A stretch of 64,000 bases of DNA. Source: Robertmurraya korlensis NBRC 107688. Lineage in GTDB: Bacteria; Bacillota; Bacilli; Bacillales; Cytobacillaceae. The notes under the pieces were generated by a model. The model had not been told where the DNA came from. It saw only the letters and a list, made by a program, of their open reading frames with translations, and did no database searches. Location of the stretch: positions 124,001-188,000 of the forward strand of contig NZ_BCVH01000002.1 in assembly GCF_001591645.1 (NCBI RefSeq). Reading direction: 5' to 3'. The position numbers were made by a program, and so were the translations under genes. The number at the start of each line of letters is the position of its first letter. The stretch's first letter is position 1. Shown here one piece after another: positions 1 through 8,993 of the stretch.

Positions 1-287
1 TACATATCAATAAAAACACCAACTAAAAGCATATTTAAAAACGCACCGATTTGCGGAAATTCCTTAGATATAATGGAAGCTAATGTTAAAATGGCTACCC
101 CGACGAGAATCGACCAAGTACCAATCGTTAACCCAAATTGGTAATGAAGACCAACATGAAGAACATCCCATGGAGTAGCACCGATATCTGCCTTTATTAA
201 AAATACAATTCCAAGGGACATAAGTAATAAACCTAAAAAATAAATAAAAAATCTTGGACCTACTTGCCCCGTCTTCTTAATACCCAT
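1..287 (-). CDS. YczE/YitT-type integral membrane protein (partial)
   Basis: The gene runs off the left edge of the window, so only the first 95 or so residues are visible. Translation from the ATG at 287 begins MGIKKTGQVGPRFF and continues with hydrophobic stretches typical of membrane spans, around residues 12-32 and 55-75. The segment KADIGATPWDVLH strongly resembles the start of the YczE family of small multi-span membrane proteins, whose biochemical role is not settled. A ribosome site AGAGGA lies about 9 nt before the start. It diverges from rarA, and the 150-nt gap between them must hold both promoters. Family assignment is from memory of the motif; the C-terminal half cannot be judged. 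Confidence 0.75.
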   Translation of the reverse strand, partial: MGIKKTGQVGPRFFIYFLGLLLMSLGIVFLIKADIGATPWDVLHVGLHYQFGLTIGTWSILVGVAILTLASIISKEFPQIGAFLNMLLVGVFIDM

Positions 288-438
288 TACCAATCAAATC
301 CTCTAAACAAAATGGTTTCTTGTAAATCTTAACAAAATCCTGACTTATTTAATAGACATTTGACATTATAGCATAATAGTATGCAAATAACACGAACGTA
401 TGTTACCTTTAGGTAAAACGATAAACGGAGCGATAAAT

Positions 439-1707
439 ATGAACGGGAAGCCACTTGCCTTCCGAATGCGTCCTAGGACGATCGATGAGATAATTGGTCA
501 ACAGCACCTCGTCGGTGAAGGAAAGATTATTCAGCGTATGGTTAAAGCAAAACAGCTTTCATCGATGATTCTTTATGGGCCACCTGGCGTTGGAAAAACA
601 TCTATTGCTAGCGCGATTGCAGGCAGTACAAAGTATGCCTTTCGGACCTTAAACGCAGTGACTAATAACAAAAAGGATCTTGAAGTAGTAGCCGCAGAAG
701 CAAAAATGTCCGGTAAGGTTATTCTCTTACTTGATGAGGTTCACCGTCTGGATAAAGCGAAGCAGGATTTTCTCCTTCCTCATTTAGAAAATGGAGCCAT
801 TGTTCTAATAGGGGCCACAACCAGCAATCCGTATCATGCCATTAACCCGGCGATCCGTAGTCGCTGTCAAATCTTTGAGCTAAAGCCATTAACATCAAAT
901 GAAATAAAAAGAGCACTTATTTCTGCACTGCAGGATAAGGACCGGGGGTTAGGAACCTACGACGTTCACATATCAGACGAAGCAACAGAACACTTTGCCA
1001 GTGCTTCAAATGGTGATGTTAGGAGTTCCCTCAATGCACTTGAACTAGCCATTATTTCTACAGAACCTGATAAGAATGGCAGCATTTTGATTGATCTTGA
1101 AATAGCTGAGGAATGTTTACAAAAAAAGAGCTTTTCACATGACCGCAATGGGGATGCACATTACGATGTTCTTTCTGCTTTTCAAAAATCAATACGAGGC
1201 AGTGATGTAAATGCAGCGCTTCATTACTTAGGGAGACTCGTAGTGGCAGGTGATTTGGTTAGTATAAGTAGAAGACTGATTGTAATTGCCTACGAAGACA
1301 TTGGCCTTGCCAATCCTCAAGCAGGTGCTAGAACCCTAGCTGCCGTCGAAACAGCTGAACGTCTAGGATTTCCAGAAGCACGGATTCCGCTAGCTAACGC
1401 AGTCATTGAGTTATGCCTATCGCCGAAGTCAAATACAGCTTATAAAGCATTGGATCTAGCAATCGCTGATATCGAGGCAGGGCTAAGCGGTGAAGTCCCC
1501 CTTCACTTAAGGGATGCTCATTATAAAGGAGCCGCTTCTCTTGGACGAGGCATTGATTATTTGTATCCGCATGACTACGAAAACGGATGGGTAAAACAGC
1601 AGTATTTGCCAGATAAAATAAAAAAGAAGGTTTATTATAAGCCGAAAAAGACTGGAAAGTTTGAGCAGGCACTTGCCTTGATCTATGAAAAGCTCATGAA
1701 AAATTAA
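439..1707 (+). CDS. rarA: Replication-associated recombination protein A (RarA/MgsA AAA+ ATPase)
   Basis: RarA is a clamp-loader-like AAA+ ATPase that acts at stalled replication forks and single-stranded DNA gaps. The 422-aa product shows Walker A GPPGVGKTS, Walker B LLLDEVHR, sensor 1 GATTSNP and an SRC arginine-finger region, followed by the conserved C-terminal tetramerisation part with YEDIGLANP. Length fits the family. The open frame extends upstream to 400, but the ATG at 439 is preferred because GGAG sits 8 nt before it and family members begin with an xPLAFRMRP-type sequence. It is a single gene, followed by a strong terminator and convergent with tcdA, as in B. subtilis (yrvN). Confidence 0.95.
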   Translation: MNGKPLAFRMRPRTIDEIIGQQHLVGEGKIIQRMVKAKQLSSMILYGPPGVGKTSIASAIAGSTKYAFRTLNAVTNNKKDLEVVAAEAKMSGKVILLLDEVHRLDKAKQDFLLPHLENGAIVLIGATTSNPYHAINPAIRSRCQIFELKPLTSNEIKRALISALQDKDRGLGTYDVHISDEATEHFASASNGDVRSSLNALELAIISTEPDKNGSILIDLEIAEECLQKKSFSHDRNGDAHYDVLSAFQKSIRGSDVNAALHYLGRLVVAGDLVSISRRLIVIAYEDIGLANPQAGARTLAAVETAERLGFPEARIPLANAVIELCLSPKSNTAYKALDLAIADIEAGLSGEVPLHLRDAHYKGAASLGRGIDYLYPHDYENGWVKQQYLPDKIKKKVYYKPKKTGKFEQALALIYEKLMKN

Positions 1708-1736
1708 CGGACAAGGCGTTTGCTTTGTCCGTTTTT
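1707..1736 (+). terminator. Rho-independent terminator after rarA
   Basis: An 11-bp hairpin (one G-T wobble) with a GTTT loop, stem starting ACGGACAAG, is followed by five T. It overlaps the last base of the rarA stop codon. A weaker T tract on the other strand suggests it may also serve the convergent tcdA. Confidence 0.9.
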
Positions 1737-1745
1737 AATCACCTA

Positions 1746-2510
1746 TTAACTATCTTTAACTGTCGATATTTTTATGTCTTTTAATAGCTCACGAATAACA
1801 TAGCTTGCCATAATAAGCCCCGCGACCGATGGGACGAAGGCATTTGATGAAGGTGGCATTTTTGCCTTCCTTATCTCCGCATCCTCTTTCCCAACTACTT
1901 TTCGAACATCCTCACGAATGACGATGGGACTTTCATCTGAAAAAACTACTGGTATTCCTTTTCTAATTCCTTCTTTACGTAGACGTGTACGAATGACCTT
2001 TGCAATTGGATCCGTATGTGTTTTTGAAATATCCGCAATTTGAAAACGTGTTGGGTCCATCTTATTCGCTGCTCCCATACTAGAAATCATCGGTATATTT
2101 CTATTTAAACACTCTTTCATTAGATGAATTTTATACGAAATAGTATCTGACGCATCTACTACAAAATCAAGTCCGTATTGAAAGATTTCTTCATACGTCT
2201 CTTCTGTGTAAAACATCTTTAATGAGATGACTTCACATTCAGGATTGATATCCATAATGCGCTCTTTCATTAGGTCAGCTTTGGGCCTTCCCACTGTAGA
2301 GAGTAAGGCAATGATTTGACGATTTACATTTGTAATATCGACGTCATCCTTATCTATTAGAATGAGTCGACCTACTCCGGATCGTGCTAACGCCTCAGCA
2401 GAAAATGAGCCCACTCCACCGATTCCTAATACAGCGACCGTACTTCCTTTTAATGTATCGATTCCTTCCTTTCCTATCGCAAGTTCATTGCGGGAAAATT
2501 GGTTTAACAT
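1746..2510 (-). CDS. tcdA: tRNA threonylcarbamoyladenosine dehydratase (TcdA/CsdL family)
   Basis: TcdA uses ATP to cyclise the t6A37 modification of ANN-decoding tRNAs to ct6A. The 254-aa protein has the E1/ThiF-type nucleotide-binding fold: VLGIGGVGSFSAEALARSG near residue 30, then DKDDVDITNVNRQ and the DASDTISYK segment. The open frame extends to 2654, but residues upstream of MLNQFSRNELAIGKEG are unlike the family. GGAG lies 8 nt before the ATG at 2510, so that start is chosen. It lies downstream of 6S RNA and convergent with rarA, as in B. subtilis (yrvM). No cysteine-desulfurase partner is adjacent. Confidence 0.93.
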   Translation of the reverse strand: MLNQFSRNELAIGKEGIDTLKGSTVAVLGIGGVGSFSAEALARSGVGRLILIDKDDVDITNVNRQIIALLSTVGRPKADLMKERIMDINPECEVISLKMFYTEETYEEIFQYGLDFVVDASDTISYKIHLMKECLNRNIPMISSMGAANKMDPTRFQIADISKTHTDPIAKVIRTRLRKEGIRKGIPVVFSDESPIVIREDVRKVVGKEDAEIRKAKMPPSSNAFVPSVAGLIMASYVIRELLKDIKISTVKDS

Positions 2511-2681
2511 CTTCATCACTCCAGCATCTATATTATGTAATAGGGAATTCGTAAACTTTATTTTTCTCGATAAGACTATAACATACTCACAAACAAATAC
2601 AAGTATAGGACGTATTTTGCCCACGAAAAACAAAAAACCTATACTAAATAGCATAGGTTTGTAAGTGCATATAAAAAAGGT

Positions 2682-2872
2682 AAGAATCCCAATCGTGCCG
2701 TCGCTCGATGCCTTCGTTTTGATCCCGCATAAGCAGGTGGGTGTTCTGTTTCAAGCTTTTGTAAGTCCTAAGCCAAAGGCATTTACGCCACTCGAAAACT
2801 CAAACTCCCGTAGTAAAGCTGTTGGTCAAAACTTTAGGTAATACCACGAACACATCAGGATTCTTATGTTTG
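2682..2872 (-). ncRNA. ssrS: 6S RNA (6S-1, BsrA-type)
   Basis: 6S RNA mimics an open promoter and binds the sigma-A RNA polymerase holoenzyme. The minus-strand transcript has complementary ends (AAGAATCC near 2865 and GGATTCTT near 2682) that would form the closing stem. It includes ACAGCTTTACTACGGGAG, which resembles the B. subtilis 6S-1 sequence as I remember it, and a long imperfect hairpin around a central bubble. It lies between aspS and tcdA, the same place as bsrA in B. subtilis. A near-consensus promoter is just upstream. The exact processed ends are inferred. Confidence 0.88.
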
Positions 2873-2877
2873 ATTAA

Positions 2878-2906
2878 ACTATAACACACCTTTTTATAAG
2901 TTTCAA
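2878..2906 (-). promoter_or_regulatory. Sigma-A promoter of 6S RNA
   Basis: The -35 TTGAAA (2901-2906) and -10 TATAGT (2878-2883) are separated by exactly 17 nt on the minus strand. A start about 7 nt downstream gives a precursor a few nucleotides longer than the mature 6S ends. Confidence 0.8.
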
Positions 2907-2913
2907 GATGACC

Positions 2914-4692
2914 TTATTCTACAGAATTATTACGTTTTAATGACAGATGAAGGTCAGAAAGTTGAGCCTCACTAACTTCACCAGGAGCATCCGTTAATAA
3001 ACAGCTTGCACTTGCTGTTTTTGGAAATGCAATTGTATCTCTTAAATTTGTTCTTCCAGCTAAAAGCATGATTAATCGGTCAAGTCCTAGCGCGATACCA
3101 CCATGTGGAGGTGTTCCATACTCAAATGCTTCAAGCAAGAACCCGAACTGAGCTTTCGCTTCTTCCGGGCTAAACCCTAAGATACTGAACATTTTTTCCT
3201 GAACATCTCTTTCAAATATACGTAGTGATCCACCACCAAGTTCATAACCATTCAGTACAAGATCATACGCCTGTGCACGAACAAGTGCTGGGTTCTCTTC
3301 TAATAGGTGAAGGTCTTCTCTCACTGGCATTGTAAATGGATGGTGAGCCGCATAGTAACGTCCATCTGCCTCATCATATTCAAGGAGTGGCCAATCAGTA
3401 ATCCATAGGAAGTTAAACTTGCTTTGATCAATCAATTCAAGCTCTTTCCCAAGTTTTAATCGGAGTGCACCGAGTGCATCAGCCACTACGTTCTTTTTAT
3501 CAGCTACAAAAAGAAGAAGGTCTCCTGCTTCAATTGACAACGCAGAGTAAAGTGCCGTCTGTTCTTCTTCTGTAATAAATTTAGAAATTGGGCCTTTAAG
3601 TCCGTCTTCTTCCGCTTTTAACCAAGCGAGACCTTTTGCCCCGTAGACAGCAGCAAATTCTGTTAATGCATCGATATCTTTACGAGAATATTTAGCGGCA
3701 GCCTGCTTCACATTAATTGCCTTTACTTGCCCTCCTGAAGTGACCGCACCGGCAAACACCTTGAAGCTTGAATTCTTCACGATTTCTGACAGATCAACAA
3801 GCTCCATACTAAAACGAGTGTCCGGCTTATCGGATCCGAAACGTGCCATCGCTTCTTGATAAGGCATACGGGCAAATGGGATTTCAACTTGCAATCCCTT
3901 TACCTTAGACATCATTTCACTCATCATATCTTCCATAAGAGAAATAATATCATCTTGGCTCATAAAACTCGTTTCAATATCGATTTGCGTAAATTCAGGC
4001 TGTCTGTCTGCACGAAGGTCTTCATCACGGAAGCATCTTGCGATTTGATAATATCTTTCAAAACCACCCACCATAAGAAGCTGTTTAAAAATTTGTGGTG
4101 ATTGAGGCAAGGCGTAAAACTCACCTGGATGGACACGACTAGGTACTAAGTAATCACGTGCCCCCTCAGGTGTACTTTTTGTTAACATTGGGGTTTCTAT
4201 ATCCAAGAACCCTTCACGATCAAGGAAGTTACGAATAATTTGAGTCACTTGGTGACGCATTTTAAATGTTTCAAACATCGCAGGTCTTCTTAAATCCAAA
4301 TATCGATATTTCAAGCGAACATCCTCAGAAACATCTGTCTGGTCAGCAATTGTGAATGGAGGTGTTTTGGCCTCATTAATAATGGTAACCTGCTTTGCTT
4401 GAATTTCAATTCGACCTGTTTGAAGGTTTTCGTTTACGGTACCAGCCTCTCTAGCAATAACAGTCCCAACTACGTCTAGAACATATTCATTTCGAATCTT
4501 TTCTGCAATAGCTAGTGCTTCTGGTGAAACCTCTGGATTAAACACCACTTGGATAATACCTGAGCGGTCGCGTAAGTCGATAAAAATCAAACCACCTAAA
4601 TCACGTCGTCTTTGTACCCATCCTTTTAACGTAATACTTTCTCCAATCTGTTGTTCTGTTACCTCTCCACAAAAATACGTTCTACCGTACAT
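2914..4692 (-). CDS. aspS: Aspartyl-tRNA synthetase
   Basis: AspRS charges tRNA-Asp. The 592-aa protein matches the usual bacterial length. It has an N-terminal OB-fold anticodon-binding domain (about residues 1-105, [16 protein letters not shown]), the class II catalytic core with [28 protein letters not shown], and an inserted GAD-type bacterial domain around 290-420. Class II motif 3 is [12 protein letters not shown] near the C-terminus. The start ATG at 4692 follows an AAAGGGAGA ribosome site located in the end of hisS; the intergenic gap is only 4 nt. It is cotranscribed with hisS and therefore under the T-box at 6031-6317. Confidence 0.98.
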   Translation of the reverse strand: MYGRTYFCGEVTEQQIGESITLKGWVQRRRDLGGLIFIDLRDRSGIIQVVFNPEVSPEALAIAEKIRNEYVLDVVGTVIAREAGTVNENLQTGRIEIQAKQVTIINEAKTPPFTIADQTDVSEDVRLKYRYLDLRRPAMFETFKMRHQVTQIIRNFLDREGFLDIETPMLTKSTPEGARDYLVPSRVHPGEFYALPQSPQIFKQLLMVGGFERYYQIARCFRDEDLRADRQPEFTQIDIETSFMSQDDIISLMEDMMSEMMSKVKGLQVEIPFARMPYQEAMARFGSDKPDTRFSMELVDLSEIVKNSSFKVFAGAVTSGGQVKAINVKQAAAKYSRKDIDALTEFAAVYGAKGLAWLKAEEDGLKGPISKFITEEEQTALYSALSIEAGDLLLFVADKKNVVADALGALRLKLGKELELIDQSKFNFLWITDWPLLEYDEADGRYYAAHHPFTMPVREDLHLLEENPALVRAQAYDLVLNGYELGGGSLRIFERDVQEKMFSILGFSPEEAKAQFGFLLEAFEYGTPPHGGIALGLDRLIMLLAGRTNLRDTIAFPKTASASCLLTDAPGEVSEAQLSDLHLSLKRNNSVE

Positions 4693-4696
4693 TTAC

Positions 4697-5977
4697 CTAT
4701 CTCCCTTTTTTATAAATTGCTGAAAATTCTTCCAAAAATGTATCTAGCGGTACCTCAATTTGATTTCCACTTTCCATGTCCTTCAAGTTAATTTTATTTT
4801 CTTGAAGCTCATCGTCTCCAAGGACTGCTACATATTTAGCTTGCAAGCGATCGGCTGTCTTCAATTGAGCTTTGATTTTTCGATCAAGATAATCTCTTTC
4901 AGCCGAAAAGCCTCCCTTTCGAAGCTCGTGTAAAAGCTTTACAGTATAGTCCTTGGCTGCTTCACCTAAAGATGCTAGAAAACAATCTATTCCTTGCGTT
5001 ACAGGAAGTTCAATTCCTTCTGCATTTAGTGCTGCTAAGCAGCGCTCTATACTAAGTGCAAAACCAATTCCTGGTGTTTCTGGTCCGCCACTTTCTTCTA
5101 CAAGCCCATTATAGCGTCCCCCACCACAAAGAGTTGTAATGGCTCCAAACCCTTCAGCATCACTCATTATTTCAAAGGCTGTTTGATTATAGTAGTCTAA
5201 TCCCCTTACAAGGTTTGGATCCACCTCAAAATCAATTCCTAGGTTGGTTAAATATTGTTGGACTTTATCAAAATATTTTTTAGAATCTTCATTTAAGTAT
5301 TGTAGGATGGAAGGTGCTGTAGCCATAAGCTCATGATCACGATCCTTCTTGCAATCAAGAATACGAAGAGGATTTTTCTCTAGTCTAGATTGACAATCTC
5401 CACAAAACTCTTCTATTCTTGGTGAAAAATGATTAATTAACGCCTCTCTGTGAGCGTTTCTACTATCCTTATCACCTAGACTATTGATAATTAGCTTTAG
5501 CTTTTTCAAACCTAAGGATTGATAAATACTCATAGCAAGAGCGATTACCTCAGCGTCAATCGCTGGATCTTTAGAGCCTAATGCTTCCACACCAAACTGG
5601 ACAAACTGACGGTATCTCCCTGCCTGTGGTCTTTCATAACGGAACATCGGTCCCATGTAAAAAAGCTTTACAGGCTGGTTAGGATAACCAAACATTTTAT
5701 GTTCGACAAATGATCGTACCGCAGATGCTGTACCTTCTGGTCTTAGTGTTAAGCTTCTTCCACCACGGTCCTCAAACGTATACATTTCCTTCTGAACAAT
5801 ATCGGTCGTATCTCCTACACCCTTTGTAAATACTTCTGTATGTTCAAAGATCGGTGTACGAATCTCTTTGTATTGAAATTTTTCACACAAATCTCTTGCA
5901 ACCGTTTCAATAAATTGCCACTTTTCCACTTCTCCTGGAAGAATGTCTTGCGTTCCTCTTGGTAACTTTAATGCCAT
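4697..5977 (-). CDS. hisS: Histidyl-tRNA synthetase
   Basis: HisRS charges tRNA-His. The 426-aa class II enzyme begins [16 protein letters not shown]. It shows motif 2 [21 protein letters not shown] and the histidine-specific peptides [11 protein letters not shown] and GGGRYNGL, and ends in the anticodon-binding domain (about residues 330-426). GGAGGGG precedes the ATG at 5977. It is first in the hisS-aspS operon and sits downstream of a T-box leader and a consensus promoter, so it should be induced when the cognate tRNA is uncharged. Confidence 0.98.
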   Translation of the reverse strand: MALKLPRGTQDILPGEVEKWQFIETVARDLCEKFQYKEIRTPIFEHTEVFTKGVGDTTDIVQKEMYTFEDRGGRSLTLRPEGTASAVRSFVEHKMFGYPNQPVKLFYMGPMFRYERPQAGRYRQFVQFGVEALGSKDPAIDAEVIALAMSIYQSLGLKKLKLIINSLGDKDSRNAHREALINHFSPRIEEFCGDCQSRLEKNPLRILDCKKDRDHELMATAPSILQYLNEDSKKYFDKVQQYLTNLGIDFEVDPNLVRGLDYYNQTAFEIMSDAEGFGAITTLCGGGRYNGLVEESGGPETPGIGFALSIERCLAALNAEGIELPVTQGIDCFLASLGEAAKDYTVKLLHELRKGGFSAERDYLDRKIKAQLKTADRLQAKYVAVLGDDELQENKINLKDMESGNQIEVPLDTFLEEFSAIYKKGR

Positions 5978-6030
5978 TTGGAACCCCTCCTTGCTATCAT
6001 TTTTTTATGTAAATAGAATCGTAAGAATGC

Positions 6031-6317
6031 AAAAAAACTCCCGTCCCTTGTACTATTACATACAAGGGACGAGAGTTATATCCCGTGGTGCCACCCTAAT
6101 TGAAGCAGCCCTAAGAAGCCTACTTCCACTTTTACAGTTAACGCCTGTCAACGTTCCTCTCCTACTAAATCTAATGATTGTTCGAAGCGAAGCCTACGGA
6201 GTGTTCTTTCATTAAGCCACAATGCGGAAATGCTTTCAGCCTATCGACATTTCCTCTCTTTTCACGTGGAGTTTAACTACTTTGCTCCATCAAACGGTTA
6301 TTCGTCTTTTAATATTA
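6031..6317 (-). promoter_or_regulatory. T-box riboswitch controlling hisS-aspS
   Basis: The minus-strand leader carries the T-box core GGGTGGCACCACGGG near 6084-6098. This would pair with the free CCA end of uncharged tRNA. It is followed by a 16-bp terminator hairpin (arms 6038-6053 and 6061-6076) and seven T (6031-6037). A large 5' stem I region lies at about 6200-6300. A CAC (His) triplet sits there in a purine-rich loop and is a candidate specifier codon, but I could not fold the stem to confirm it. Uncharged tRNA would favour the antiterminator and read-through into hisS. Confidence 0.93.
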
Positions 6318-6323
6318 GTTTAT

Positions 6324-6352
6324 ATATTACGGTCGTGTATTCATAATGTCAA
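6324..6352 (-). promoter_or_regulatory. Sigma-A promoter of the hisS T-box leader
   Basis: A perfect TTGACA (6347-6352) is spaced 17 nt from TAATAT (6324-6329) on the minus strand. It begins 16 nt after the stop codon of the upstream small gene at 6368. Confidence 0.85.
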
Positions 6353-6367
6353 GATATATTACAAAAC

Positions 6368-6544
6368 TTACGATCTCTCTAATCTTTTTTTCAGCTTTTT
6401 CACATCTCGTATCGAAAGTCCGAACTCACTTGCTAATTCTACCATATTTGAATTCTTTTCTTTTTGGATAAAATCATGGAAATCCACACCAAAAATCTGA
6501 TTGTCTCCATCATGTGTGGAAAAAGCCTTATCACTATATCTCAT
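6368..6544 (-). CDS. Small YrzK-like protein (58 aa)
   Basis: This short gene encodes 58 residues: MRYSDKAFSTHDGDNQIF, then a linker and a C-terminal helix-turn-helix-like part (VELASEFGLSIRDVKKLKKR). A GGGGTG ribosome site lies 7 nt before the ATG. From memory it corresponds in size and place to yrzK of B. subtilis, between hisS and the yrvJ amidase gene. The ELASEFGLSIRDV segment looks like the recognition part of a sigma-70 region 4 or small HTH protein, but no function is known to me. It is transcribed toward hisS, so read-through into the T-box leader is possible. Confidence 0.75.
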   Translation of the reverse strand: MRYSDKAFSTHDGDNQIFGVDFHDFIQKEKNSNMVELASEFGLSIRDVKKLKKRLERS

Positions 6545-6751
6545 ATGTTATCACCCCGTCTATTGTATCCCTTTTAGTTTGTCCCTTTTTTCAATAAAAG
6601 TTTCAACTAATTATCATTGTTCAATAATTTATAGTGAAAAATTACTCACTTCGTATTAACATATGTAAATTCTTCCTTTATTATAGAGGTTGGTACTTAA
6701 AACTATACATCAGCACCCTTACTAACCACTTATCAGGAGGGAGATTCACAC

Positions 6752-8506
6752 TTGTACAAAAATAAATACATATTGTTTTTCTTGGCGTTTCTTCTCTTAT
6801 GTAGTCCATTCCCTATCAGACCGGACTCAGTCCAAGCTGAAGGACCAACCATTGAAATTACAACTGACACGTTAAATATTAGAGAAGGATCTGGTCTTAG
6901 TTATAAAGTAATTTCTGTTGCAAAAAAAGGGGATCGTTTTTCTGTAGTAGAGGAAAAAGGTGATTGGATTCAAGTATCCCTGAATTCCTCAGGAAAAAAA
7001 GGATGGGTAGCTGCTTGGCTGGTCAAAAAACATTCAGCAAATGAGGCCACTTCGTCGACGAAGAATGGGATTGTAACTGCGAATCAGCTACGAGTTCGGT
7101 CAGGCCCTAGTACATCTTATGGGGTAGTAACCAGTTTGTCTCAAGGGGCTACTGTTACCATCCTAAAAACAGAATCGAACTGGCATCAGATTAAATCCTC
7201 AAACATAACAGGCTGGGTTTCAGCCGAGTTTATCCAAGATATAAAATCTGACACAGGAGGATCAAGCAGTGGTCAGCAGGATGGTACGATAACTGCCAAC
7301 AATCTAAATGTAAGATCTACCGCTTCCACATCGGGTCAAATCCTTGGAAAACTACAAAAGGGTAGTACAGTTTCAATCCTAAGTGTTGAAGGTAATTGGG
7401 TAAAAATTCAATATGGGGGACAAACCGCCTGGATTAGCAAAGAGTTTGTAGAAATCAAGTCTACCTCTTCTAAACCTTCCGTTCCAAATAATACTAATAC
7501 AGAATCTACTAGTGGGTTAATTGGGACCATTACGGCTACCACTCTAAATGTTCGAAGCACTGGTTCCTTAAATGGAAAAATCGTAGGAACCGTTTCAAAG
7601 GGACAAGCTTTTGAAATCTTAGCTGAAGAAAATAATTGGGCAAAAATTAAGTTAAAAAATGGTCAGCAAGGATGGGTGGCCAGCTGGTATCTTTCAAAGG
7701 AAGAGTCAACAACTTCAACAAAGGTTGATGTGCAAGAGAACAGTTCCGTAACGATCCTCTATAATGGAACGAACATCAGAAAATCTGCCACAACAAACAG
7801 TTCCGTCATTAGCAGAGCAAATGCCGGCGCAACTTTTACCGTACTATCTGTACAAAATGACTGGTATGAAATTCAGCTCTCAAATGGTTCAAAGGGATTT
7901 GTAGCAGGATGGATTGTATCAGTTAGTGGAACTTCTCAACAAATTGAGCGACCTGGTGCAGAACAATATTTAAAAAATAAAGTAATTGTTATTGACCCTG
8001 GTCATGGTGGTCGAGATACAGGAGCTACTGGTATTAAAGGCTCCTACGAAAAAACCTTGACGTTAAAAACCGCTCAATTATTATATGATAAATTGAAAGC
8101 TGCTGGTGCAAACGTAATTATGACTCGAAATACGGATTCGTACTTATCGTTAAGCTCTCGTGTTGGAATGTCACATACACATGCAGCTGATGCGTTCATT
8201 TCCATCCATTTTGATAGCATACTGGACTCCTCCGTTCGAGGGATGACCTCCTATTACTATCATAAATACCAGCAAACCTTGGCAACGACTGTGGGAAAAG
8301 AAATTGCTAGTTTTACAAAGCTGAAAGATCGTGGGGTTCGTTACGGAGATTATCACGTTTTAAGGGAAAATAAACGTGCTTCGGTACTTTTAGAATTAGG
8401 CTATTTAAGTAATTCCGCAGAAGAGACATTAGTCAACTCGGGGAGCTATCAAGCAAATGCAGCCACCGGTATTTACCAAGGTTTGGCCAAATACTTTAAA
8501 AAATAA
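6752..8506 (+). CDS. Secreted N-acetylmuramoyl-L-alanine amidase with five SH3b repeats
   Basis: This exported peptidoglycan hydrolase cleaves the bond between muramic acid and the stem peptide. The 584-aa protein starts with a signal peptide (YKNKYILFFLAFLLLCS, likely cleaved after VQA near residue 29). Five bacterial SH3 repeats follow at about 32-92, 100-162, 175-235, 250-313 and 325-390, each with NIR/NVR and GW motifs. A C-terminal Amidase_3 domain begins at VIVIDPGHGGRD near 412. Zinc ligands are visible as the H of DPGHGG, the E of SYEKTL and the H of SIHFDS, with the catalytic E in LLELGYLSN. The start is TTG, supported by AGGAGGGA 9 nt upstream. It corresponds to B. subtilis yrvJ. 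Confidence 0.93.
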   Translation: MYKNKYILFFLAFLLLCSPFPIRPDSVQAEGPTIEITTDTLNIREGSGLSYKVISVAKKGDRFSVVEEKGDWIQVSLNSSGKKGWVAAWLVKKHSANEATSSTKNGIVTANQLRVRSGPSTSYGVVTSLSQGATVTILKTESNWHQIKSSNITGWVSAEFIQDIKSDTGGSSSGQQDGTITANNLNVRSTASTSGQILGKLQKGSTVSILSVEGNWVKIQYGGQTAWISKEFVEIKSTSSKPSVPNNTNTESTSGLIGTITATTLNVRSTGSLNGKIVGTVSKGQAFEILAEENNWAKIKLKNGQQGWVASWYLSKEESTTSTKVDVQENSSVTILYNGTNIRKSATTNSSVISRANAGATFTVLSVQNDWYEIQLSNGSKGFVAGWIVSVSGTSQQIERPGAEQYLKNKVIVIDPGHGGRDTGATGIKGSYEKTLTLKTAQLLYDKLKAAGANVIMTRNTDSYLSLSSRVGMSHTHAADAFISIHFDSILDSSVRGMTSYYYHKYQQTLATTVGKEIASFTKLKDRGVRYGDYHVLRENKRASVLLELGYLSNSAEETLVNSGSYQANAATGIYQGLAKYFKK

Positions 8507-8534
8507 AAGCGAGTTCAATTGAACTCGCTTTTTT
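8505..8534. terminator. Bidirectional terminator between the amidase gene and dtd
   Basis: A near-perfect palindrome with arms AAGCGAGTTC and GAACTCGCTT is flanked by A on one side and T on the other. It serves both converging genes and overlaps both stop codons. Confidence 0.92.
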
Positions 8535-8973
8535 ACTTACTCTCAACGATCAGTGTTACAGGACCGTCATTTATTAGGGCTACGTCCATCATCGCTCCGA
8601 ATTGACCTGTTTCAACCTTCACACCTTGATCACGTAAAAATTGATTAAACTGGTCGTATATCACACTCGCATGATCTGGATGGGCTGCCTCCATGAAGTT
8701 AGGCCTTCTCCCTTTGCGACAATCACCATATAACGTAAACTGAGAAATAGATAGCATTTCTCCTTCTATTTGCGATAATGATAAATTCATTTTTCCTTCA
8801 TGATCCTCAAACACACGAAGATTGACGATTTTCTCAGCAACGTACTTTGCATCCTCCGCTGTATCACCGTGAGTAATACCTACTAGAAGAACAAATCCCT
8901 TTGTAATTTCGCCAATGATTTCACCATCTACTGTAACACTGGCTTGTTTGCTTCTTTGAACAACTACTCTCAT
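8533..8973 (-). CDS. dtd: D-aminoacyl-tRNA deacylase
   Basis: Dtd hydrolyses D-aminoacyl-tRNA (and Gly-tRNA-Ala), protecting translation from mischarging. The 146-aa protein has the conserved [18 protein letters not shown] start, the active-site [15 protein letters not shown] segment (about residues 77-91) and the second signature NDGPVTL near the C-terminus. Length is standard. It lies 20 nt downstream of relA on the same strand and forms an operon with it, the arrangement known in Bacillus. Confidence 0.97.
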   Translation of the reverse strand: MRVVVQRSKQASVTVDGEIIGEITKGFVLLVGITHGDTAEDAKYVAEKIVNLRVFEDHEGKMNLSLSQIEGEMLSISQFTLYGDCRKGRRPNFMEAAHPDHASVIYDQFNQFLRDQGVKVETGQFGAMMDVALINDGPVTLIVESK

Positions 8974-8993
8974 AAGCTTAAACTCCTCGTTCT

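Noticed and set aside
360-389. TTGACA upstream of rarA as a full promoter
   Set aside because: No acceptable -10 lies 16-18 nt downstream; left as an isolated -35-like word.
2362-2664. 100-aa plus-strand ORF over tcdA
   Set aside because: Antisense to the conserved tcdA nucleotide-binding region; no start signals.
6222-6500. Plus-strand ORFs across the hisS T-box and promoter
   Set aside because: They are antisense to a recognisable T-box, promoter and the yrzK-like gene and have no ribosome site.
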